The translations under genes were made by a program, and so were the position numbers. Positions 57,119 through 64,000 of a stretch of 64,000 nucleotides of DNA are shown here, piece after piece. The first letter of the stretch is position 1. Each line of letters begins with the position of its first letter. This DNA is from Erodium maritimum (Eukaryota > Streptophyta > Magnoliopsida > Geraniales > Geraniaceae): contig OY997588.1 of the NCBI GenBank assembly GCA_963921825.1, forward strand, positions 56,180,803 through 56,244,802, read 5' to 3'. The notes under the pieces are model-generated. The model ran no database searches. It worked only from the letters and a program-made list of their open reading frames with translations, and was not told the origin of the DNA.

Positions 57119-60100
57119 TTAACGGACATTCAGGCTGGACCAAAACTCAGTGAAAAGAACACGGGGTAAGCCCTTGGTGAAAACATCCACGATCTGTGAT
57201 CTGGAAGGGACATGCAATACTCGGACGTGACCTTTGGCAACCTTTTGCTCGAATGAAGTGAATGTCCAACTCAATGTGTTTGGTGCGTTGATGTTGTACA
57301 TGGTTGCCGGTGAGATAGATTGTGCTGATGTTATCGCAGTATACCAAAGTGGCTCGGGAAACCGGACAATGAAGCTCAAGCAGGAGATTGCGAACCCAAC
57401 AGGCTTCAGAGACCACATTGGCAACTCCACGATACTCAGCCTCGGTGCTCGAACGAGACAAAGTCGGCTGGTGTTTCGAAGACCAAGAGATCAAATTGTC
57501 TCCCAAGAACACACAATAACCAGAGGTGGAGCGCCGTGTATCCGGGCAACCTACCCAGTCAGCATCAGTGTAAGCAACCAGTCCAGATAAGGGCGTAGAG
57601 TATAACTGAAGACCAAGATGTCTCGTCCCCTGAAGATAGCGAATAATGCGCTTCAAAGCGCCCATGTGGCTGACACGTGGATCGTGCATGTGAAGACAGA
57701 TATGCTGGAATGCATATGAGATATCCAGTCGCGTAAATGTGAAATACTGAAGCGCCCCGGCAAGACTGCGGTAGAGAGTAGGATTCTCGAACGGAGAACT
57801 GTCGGAGGCTCTAAGCTTGCCTTGAGTGTCGATCGGCGTAGCAGAGGAGGAACATGAAGGCATGCCAGCACGATCAATAATATCCTCCACATACTTCCGT
57901 TGGGACAGAAACATACCACCAGGATGTCGGGTGACAACAATTCCCATAAAATAGGATAGCGGACCCAAGTCTTTCAGAGCAAACTCCGAGCTAAGACTGG
58001 TCATGATGAACTGTCAAAGATCATCGCTGGAGGATGCAAGGATGATGTCGTCCACATAGAGGAGAATATAAGCCGTTTCCTTGCCATTACGATATATAAA
58101 TAGCGAGTGGTCAGACCTGCTATGAGAAAACCCAAGTGAGGAAACAAAATCAGTAAAACGCTGGTACCAAGCCCGAGGAGCCTACTTCAGACCATAAAGC
58201 GATCGATGCAAAAGGCAGACATAATCAGGATGAGTAGGACTTCGGAAACCGAGCAGCTGATGCATGTAAACAGTCTCACTGAGATTGCCATGTAGGAAGG
58301 CGTTCTTGACATCTAGCTGATGTATAGACCAGGATCGGGATACTGCGATGCTTAGGACAGTGCGAATGGTCGATGGCTTGACCACCGGGCTGAATGTCTC
58401 CTCACAGTCAACGCCCACCTGCTGAGACCTGCCATCACCAACAAGACGAGCCTTATAGCGCTCAAAAGAACCGTCAGAACGAGTCTTATGGCGAAAAATC
58501 CACATAGACCAAATAATGTTAACCCCTTCAGGACGAGGAACCAAGACCCACGTCTTATTGTTAATAAGAGCATTAAATTTGTCTAACATTGCTAATTTCC
58601 AATTCTGGTCAAGGAGAGCATCCTTTGGATTACGGGGTATAGGGGAAATAGGTGTAGTGGTAGAAAGATTAAAAATAACCTTGGGTTTGGTTATACCTAA
58701 TCGACCACGGGTGATCATGGGGTGTGGGTGACCCGGCTCCCGAACCGACTCCAAGGTGGTGCACGGGTCAGGAAGACGCGGGCTAGCTGAGGCGGGTGGA
58801 CTGGACCGAACTGAATCAGGAGGTGTGCGGGCCTGAAGCTGGTTGGTTGAGACAGATAGGCTTGGTGAAGCAGTCGGGCTTGGAGTGGCACTGGTGGTTG
58901 GGCTCACGACCGGGCCGGCTGGGGCAGAGGCAACTGGGCGCTGAGCAACTGGCCGCTGAGCAACTGGGCTGGTCGGGCTGGTAGTATGAGGTGGGTCAGG
59001 CCTAGACCGTGATGAAGTTGATGCAGGGGGGAAAATTTTTGGTTTCTAACTGCAGGTGAGATGGGATCAGACAGAAAATCATATAATGGTAGAGAGGATG
59101 AAAATGTGGATGAAAAAGGGAAAACATTTTCATCAAATATAACATGCCTCGAAATAATGAATTTATTTGAAAAAAACACACGGTGTGGACCGAGCTTGCA
59201 ACTTGTTGATAGAATTTGATGGAAACAAGTGAAAACACAAACATCCAAAAAAACGAAGATGAGAATAGTCAGGAACACGTTTATATAAGAACAACGTGGG
59301 AGAGGAAAAATTAAGTGTTTTGGAGGGAAGAATATTTGACAGATAAGTAGACATGGATAAAGCATGATGCCAAAACGAAGGTGGAATAGAAGCATGTAAT
59401 AGTAATGTACGAACCATGTTATTTAAGCTTCGAATTTTGCGTTCGGCACGACCGTTTTGAGACGAAGTATGTGGACACGAGAATCGAAACACCAATCCAG
59501 AGTTTGTACCGAAGTTGCGAAATGGGGTGTTGTCGAACTCCTTGCCATTGTCACACTGAAAACTCTTGATTTTGCAGCCGAATTGAGTAGAGACAAAAGT
59601 ATTAAATGATGTGAATATGTTGAAAACTTGAGATTTCTGACTTATGGGAAATGTCCACACAAAATTAGTATAATCATCAATCAACACCAAGTAATATTTG
59701 TGACCTGAAGAACTCAATATAGGTGACGTCCACAAGTCAGCATGTATAATGTCAAACGGTGCATAAGTAACAGAAGAAGATGAGTAAAAGGGTAACCGAA
59801 CATGCTTTCCAAACACACAAGATTGACATACAGTATTCAATTTATTCAAAGTACAAGAAATAACTTTAGAACGACGAAGCAAATCAAAAACCGGGGAACC
59901 CGGATGACAAAGGCGAGAGTCCAAAATATCCGGAGACAAAGTAACAAAAGCCGAATTATTAAAGGAAGAACTAGGTGAAATAGTAGACGTGACAGGGTAC
60001 AAGTCGCCGGAGCTATTGCATCTCAAAATCGGATGTCCCGTCCGTAAATCCTTCACACAAAAACCAAAGGGGTCAAATTATATCGAGGCATTGTTATCTT

Positions 60101-60450
60101 TGACAAAACGTCTTACAGAAACTAGGTTTTTAACTATTTTAGGTGCATGCAAGACATCATATAAGGTATAATTGGGGTGAGTGGGAAATATGGATGCTCT
60201 ACAAGAATCCGAAATGGGAATTTGATTTCCATTGCCAACGATAATAGAACGATTTAAGTTCGAATTAAAAAAAGAATCGAGGATACCTGAGTTCGATGTC
60301 ATGTGAGAGGAAGCACCGCTATCCATGTACCATGTGGAGTCGGGAGGCTGCTGCATAGACAAATTCGCCATGGATGAATTTATATCCATAGGAACGGCGA
60401 CATGGGCCTGATGTGAACCGGATGGACGGGGGCCCAAGACTCCGGTCTGG
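57119..60450 (-). pseudogene. Copia D pol: protease, integrase, RT, RNase H
   Basis: In reverse-strand order: protease with WYMDSGASSHM (about 60340; catalytic D in DSG), after a stop separating gag; GAG-pre-integrase DLRTGHPILRCNSSGDLYPV; integrase 59850-59160 with the triad D in HADLWTSP, D in CDNGKEF and E in NGRAERKIRSLNNMV; integrase C-terminal text HRVFFSNKFIISRHVIFDE; a proline-rich linker; RT from about 58620 with YKARLVGDGRSQQVGVDCEE and QLDVKNAFLHGNL; a stop after SLYGLK (58181); YVDD box in LLYVDDIILASS (about 58050); another stop near 58013; RNase H with TDADWVGCPDTRRSTSGYC and SSTEAEYRGVAN (57600-57390) and a frame change near the end (about 57230). Only a handful of lesions are present. 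Confidence 0.9.
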
Positions 60451-60452
60451 TG

Positions 60453-61637
60453 CTAAGGAGATGACGCCCGCACCCACTGCCCAGGCGTTGTGGGATATGG
60501 GCAGGGTGGTGGAGCTGATATGGGGCCGGCCCAAGGCCCGTACGGGCCCGCCCAATTAGCCAGATGCTGACCAGCCCAGAGCTGTTGTCCATTCCACGAA
60601 ACAGGCCAGTGATTCGGCCCAGTAGACGCAGGCCATTGGTTCGGCCCGTGAGAAGACGCAGATCGTGAAGCTTGAGGATTACGACCACGCGATGCTCTGG
60701 AATTAGACTGTCTGCCACGACCATTCACACGACCACGAGAGGAGCCACGAGCAGGGGACCTATCACCAATGTTCTTGGGAGATGGAGGAGCGGAGTTTGT
60801 ATACAAAGTCGAGCCCGAAGAACGAGCACCAGAAGCGGATTGTTTGGACTTCCGAGTCTCCTCCAGAATGAGTTTGGAGCGTGCTTCATAGAATGGGGGA
60901 AGTGGGTCGCTCTGTTGAATCAAGGTAGCAACATTGTCGTAAGCCTCTGAGAGACCGGCAACCAATTGTAGCACCAACCGGTTATTTGAAACCGGAGCTC
61001 CCAAATCAGGCAGTTGATCTGCAACAGTTTTTAGCTCTTGACAAAAACCAGAAACATTAGCAAAATTCTCCAATTTTGTAGTGGAGAACTGATGTTCAAG
61101 GTAAACGGAACGGGAATACCTGTTATCCTGAAAGATGAGACGAAGTGCATCCCATGCTCGTGCAGCACTGCTATCCGGTACAATAATCGTCTGAAGTAAA
61201 TCATTAGAAATCGTACCATAGATCCATTGGAGCACAGTAGCATCGAGACGATCCCAAATGTCCATGGGAATGTCGGCAGGAGAAGTGGAGTCGAGAGCAG
61301 CCATGGTATGAGACGATGGAGCCGGTGTTGTGGTCACCGGAGCTGCAGGCGCAGTGTCCTCACTAGATTTTGTAGTGGACGAGTCTGTGGCATCTGAATC
61401 AGCAGCGGGAACCACGACCAGAGCTGTAGACGAGGCCGGTGGGGCTACTGTAGGTGAGACCGGTGGAGAAGCGGCTGCGCCTGGTAGAATATAGTGCAGA
61501 ACTCGATAAAACCGGCAGTGGATCTTAAAGAGTTCTGCCCATGAAGCATATTTCCCTTTGTCCATTTCGAGGGTGATAGGAATCGAAGCTCGAATATTGG
61601 AGACTGTGAGAGCTGGATAGTGTCTCGGATCTTCCAT
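60453..61637 (-). pseudogene. Copia D gag
   Basis: The likely start is MEDPRHYPALTVSN at 61637, although the frame is open a little further upstream. It reads through a copia gag domain: ITLEMDKGKYASWAELFKIH, then after an unusual Ala/Pro/Thr-rich insert DIWDRLDATVLQWIYGTISN, YLEHQFSTTKLENFANVSGF and LVLQLVAGLSEAYDNVATLI. The C-terminal part is basic and Gly/Arg/Ser-rich, then Trp/Pro-rich (NQWPASTGPNHWPVSWNGQQ). No CCHC knuckle was seen. The frame is open for about 395 codons and ends at a stop before the protease, so gag itself may be intact and the stop may be a natural or acquired gag-pol boundary. Confidence 0.85.
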
Positions 61638-61771
61638 GTGAATTGATCGGAGAAGACACGCCTGCAGAAGAAAACGCAAACAGAGTCGCGTGCAGAGAGG
61701 AAAAAGGGAATAGTAATCGCAGAAAAGGGTAAGCTGCGCTGTGGAAATGATTTAAAAAAAGGATTAAGATT

Positions 61772-61789
61772 GGTAACGCTCTGATACCA
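61772..61789 (-). other. Primer-binding site of copia D
   Basis: The reverse strand reads TGGTATCAGAGCG directly after the LTR, complementary to initiator methionine tRNA. Confidence 0.92.
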
Positions 61790-61936
61790 TGATAGAGTTT
61801 AACCGATGAGTTTATTCTCATTCCAACTCAAGTATAAGTAATCAGATATAGATAAGGTAAGTGTTTGAAAACTTATACAATATCTATCTACAGAGTTTGA
61901 ATTGTTTCAAACTCCTGATGTATACTATCTCTAACA
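61790..61936 (-). repeat. 5' LTR of copia D (147 bp)
   Basis: Identical to the 3' LTR except for five transitions. Flanked on the right by the target copy CCATG. Confidence 0.93.
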
Positions 61937-62370
61937 CCATGATCGATCTCACCAATGGCAATGGTAGATATGCCAGGCAGGGTTGGTGGTGCAGAGAGGG
62001 ATATGTGCGTGGGATTTGGTGGAGGAATCCAAGAAGGACCAGGGTACTTCGTGATGTTGGGCCGAGGCGCTTCGGGTGCGAAGGGGATGGAGGTCATGGG
62101 GTCTCGTTCCAATGTACCCAGTAGTGGTACAACGGGGGCAGTAATGGAAGACGCCGACGGTTTGGAGGGAGGAAGGACAACCACTGGTGACGTAGGTCGT
62201 GAGTAGGGCAAGTGAAGAGGCGAGTGATATCTCTTATTTTTTTGCCGGATTGGCTTTATAAACTCTCGAGGTGGGGCCGGTGGCATGACATGGATGAAGG
62301 AGGGTATAACGTAAGTGGGAAGTGGCACAAGAGTGATGGTGATGGCAGAGGGTGCATCGGGACTCGGCAT
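61937..62370 (-). pseudogene. LINE ORF1-like N-terminal fragment, cut by copia D
   Basis: The reverse-strand frame from MPSPDAPSAI at 62370 is proline-rich and includes REFIKPIRQKNKRYHSP, which aligns with GFVKPITEMKKRRSKTP of the + strand ORF1 pseudogene at 26158-27254. This makes it the N-terminal part of a second, diverged LINE ORF1. Copia D (duplication CCATG) interrupts it. Confidence 0.5.
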
Positions 62371-62539
62371 GGCAGGCGGAATACGAGGGTGGCGATGGTC
62401 AGAATAGTGCAGTAGAGCCTAGGACAGCGAACGATTGGATTCTCGAGAGAGAATATGTCGAAGCTTGTAGCGGTGAGCCACGGAATGTGGAGAGGGAGAG
62501 AGGAGACACAGAACCCTAGAGGTATAAAAACATAAGGTG

Positions 62540-62998
62540 ATGAATTATGTGCTTTAACTAGGGTTGATATTCAATGTGTATGATTTAAGAACAATTATTA
62601 TATTAAATATCCTGAATATTCGAGTCTGAATCTTCGAGAAAACTTGAACTCTAGTTGAAAGAAAAACGACATAACATTTATAAAACCAACGACAATCTTT
62701 TTACAATCTATTCAGATGCCACACAACATTATCTTAGAGCGTCTTATTATAAGAACTTACCATGAAACTTGTATGTCATCTTGGTGGAGAATATTAAGGA
62801 GATGCAAATGAGTTCTGCAAAATTTTGAAATAATATTGATGATTCTCAATATTCTTTGTTCTCAATATATTGTGAGCATCCATTTATATAGGGTTTAACT
62901 CTATACTAAATAGGAAATACTATATTAAACAATATAAGAAACCAAATTAAACTAGGAATAGAAAATACTTGTAATTATAAATAAACTAAACTCTAACA
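62540..62998 (-). repeat. LTR-like fragment of a copia-type element
   Basis: The right edge reads, on the reverse strand, GAGGGGGAA then TGTTAGAG, a polypurine tract followed by an LTR start. A TATA box CCTATATAAATGG lies on the reverse strand at 62882-62894, about 110 bases inside, as expected for an LTR promoter. The other LTR end was not located (no TG...CA partner or PBS seen), so the left limit is arbitrary. Confidence 0.45.
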
Positions 62999-63734
62999 TT
63001 CCCCCTCACGTGTAAGTTAGATAGAGAGTCTTGCACGTGAACGAATAATAAATTTCAAATTTCTACTTCATGTTGTTGCATCACCACTGTGTTGTTGTTG
63101 TTGACAAAGAACTAAGATTGTCTTTTTTTCAAGACTCCGCCTCATTTGAAGAACTGGACATCTGCACGTGTATCATAACAGGAATGGACGTTTGCATATG
63201 GGTTATAGCATGAATGTACTTCTGATTATGGGCTTAAAACTTAATATAATGTGGAGGTGGAAAATGGGACAATGCCTAATAACGGCTTTTTAAAGCCTAA
63301 GGCGATATGGAGCCATTGGCTCTTCACAGGAGTCATATAATGACAATGGGAAACAACTTCAAGCAACTACGTCAAATGATAGTGCAAAAGTTTTCAAGCA
63401 ACTACGTCGGACGGTGTGAAACAACTTGAAGAAACTATATCAATGGTGTGAAACAACTTCAAGCAATTATATCAATGGAGCAAAACAATTTTGAGCAACT
63501 ACATCGTATAACGACAGTGCAAAATAACTTCGAGAAACTACGTCGTATAACGACGTTACAAAATAACTTTGAGCAACTATGTCTCATAACGACGGTGCAA
63601 AACATTTTCAAGTAAGCACGACGATGGCACAAACCACGCTGGTTGTACGGACGCCCAAATATATATATGTGAATTTTTTAAATGCAAAATCACCAAAACC
63701 CTAAAATGATAAGAATTAAGATGGAAGGAAACTA
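62999..63734. repeat. Non-coding retroelement-like sequence with about 40 bp repeats
   Basis: No protein was recognised. From 63340 to 63640, about seven degenerate units follow the pattern 'caaaataacttcgagcaact' plus 'acgtcgtataacgacggtg'. It may be internal sequence of a non-autonomous retroelement ending at 62998. Confidence 0.4.
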
Positions 63735-64000
63735 TGTTGGGTCTCGATGGAAGGTATGGATACATACTCGCAGCGGAAGCAAATAAAACCCAAGACCATG
63801 CAAGGAAAAACTACCAAAGATTAGATACACAAGACCAAAACGAAATAAATGAAGTGACTCAACTTTCAGCTCGTTTATCTGAATAACGAACCGTTTAAAT
63901 CCAAATTCCACCATTCAATTTGAAGACCAATATGTGGAGAACATTCACTCCAAAAATCAGCTTCATCGACTTTGGATGAACCTCCGATCGAGCTCATGAA
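63735..64000 (-). repeat. End of a copia LTR, reverse strand, continues beyond window
   Basis: On the reverse strand it ends in 'cttccatcgagacccaaca', matching the LTR end of copia A at 3440-3465 including 'ccgctgcgagtatgt' and 'tcttgtgtatctaat'. No PBS follows at 63734, so this is the outer 3' end of a reverse element or solo LTR whose remainder lies to the right of the window. Confidence 0.7.

Larger units (their letters stand above)
56948..61936 (-). mobile_element. Copia element D (4,989 bp), structurally complete, Ale/Retrofit-like
   Basis: Two 147 bp LTRs flank a gag-protease-integrase-RT-RNase H internal region on the reverse strand. The 5 bp duplication CCATG is perfect (56943-56947, 61937-61941). 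PBS and polypurine tract are intact. The LTRs differ at five positions, all transitions. Small size, short LTRs and the gag type suggest the Ale/Retrofit lineage. Stop codons at several points mean that this copy is not autonomous, but it is far younger than copia A-C. Confidence 0.92.

Overview
This window is nuclear DNA of a flowering plant, most likely a eudicot. It is dominated by dead transposable elements. The evidence is plant-type Ty1/copia and Ty3/gypsy elements primed by initiator tRNA-Met, plant L1 LINEs with zf-RVT and DUF4283 domains, hAT and Mutator-like (MULE) DNA transposons, a Ulp1-like fragment of the kind seen in some MULEs, and one intron-containing calmodulin-like gene. 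No prokaryotic operon, rRNA, tRNA or CRISPR signal was seen. The species cannot be named from this sequence.

Layout. 1-1789: gene-like sequence with one acidic exon-like stretch, cut by a copia LTR. 1790-9338: copia A (LTR, leader, gag, start of pol), whose leader holds a 2.9 kb gypsy solo LTR (4751-7647). 9339-11397: fragment of a MULE-like repeat with an array of telobox-like units. 11400-20677: reverse-strand gypsy chromovirus with pol and chromodomain but no recognisable gag. 20678-23080: 3' half of an L1 LINE. 23081-24548: second copy of the MULE-like repeat, with Ulp1-like exons. 24558-25568: small MULE. 26158-27254: LINE ORF1 pseudogene.

27255-40642: two copia units, B and C, in one orientation and sharing a central LTR (LTR-internal-LTR-internal-LTR). 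Unit C is split by a 3.15 kb gypsy solo LTR (35078-38229). 40878-42546: LINE ORF1 remnant with an RRM. 42908-44283: second copy of the small MULE family. 45659-50927: hAT element with a decayed transposase and a MULE nested inside it (48960-50138).

51476-52769, reverse strand, is the only convincing host gene. It encodes a four-EF-hand calcium sensor like Arabidopsis CML21/CML22, 228 aa in four coding exons, with a long intron in the 5' leader. 54421-56076: another MULE. 56948-61936: structurally complete reverse-strand copia D with 147 bp LTRs, nested in LINE ORF1-like sequence. 62540-64000: further LTR fragments.

The elements do not act together as a pathway. They form a nested record of insertions, many datable in relative order because target-site duplications (TSDs) are still readable. 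I found no undescribed functional system. The items most worth a second look are the shared-LTR copia array, conserved hairpins in the copia leader and gypsy LTRs, a small MULE family built of TTTATCAACACT units, a hairpin shared by two larger MULEs, and telobox arrays carried by a MULE-like repeat.
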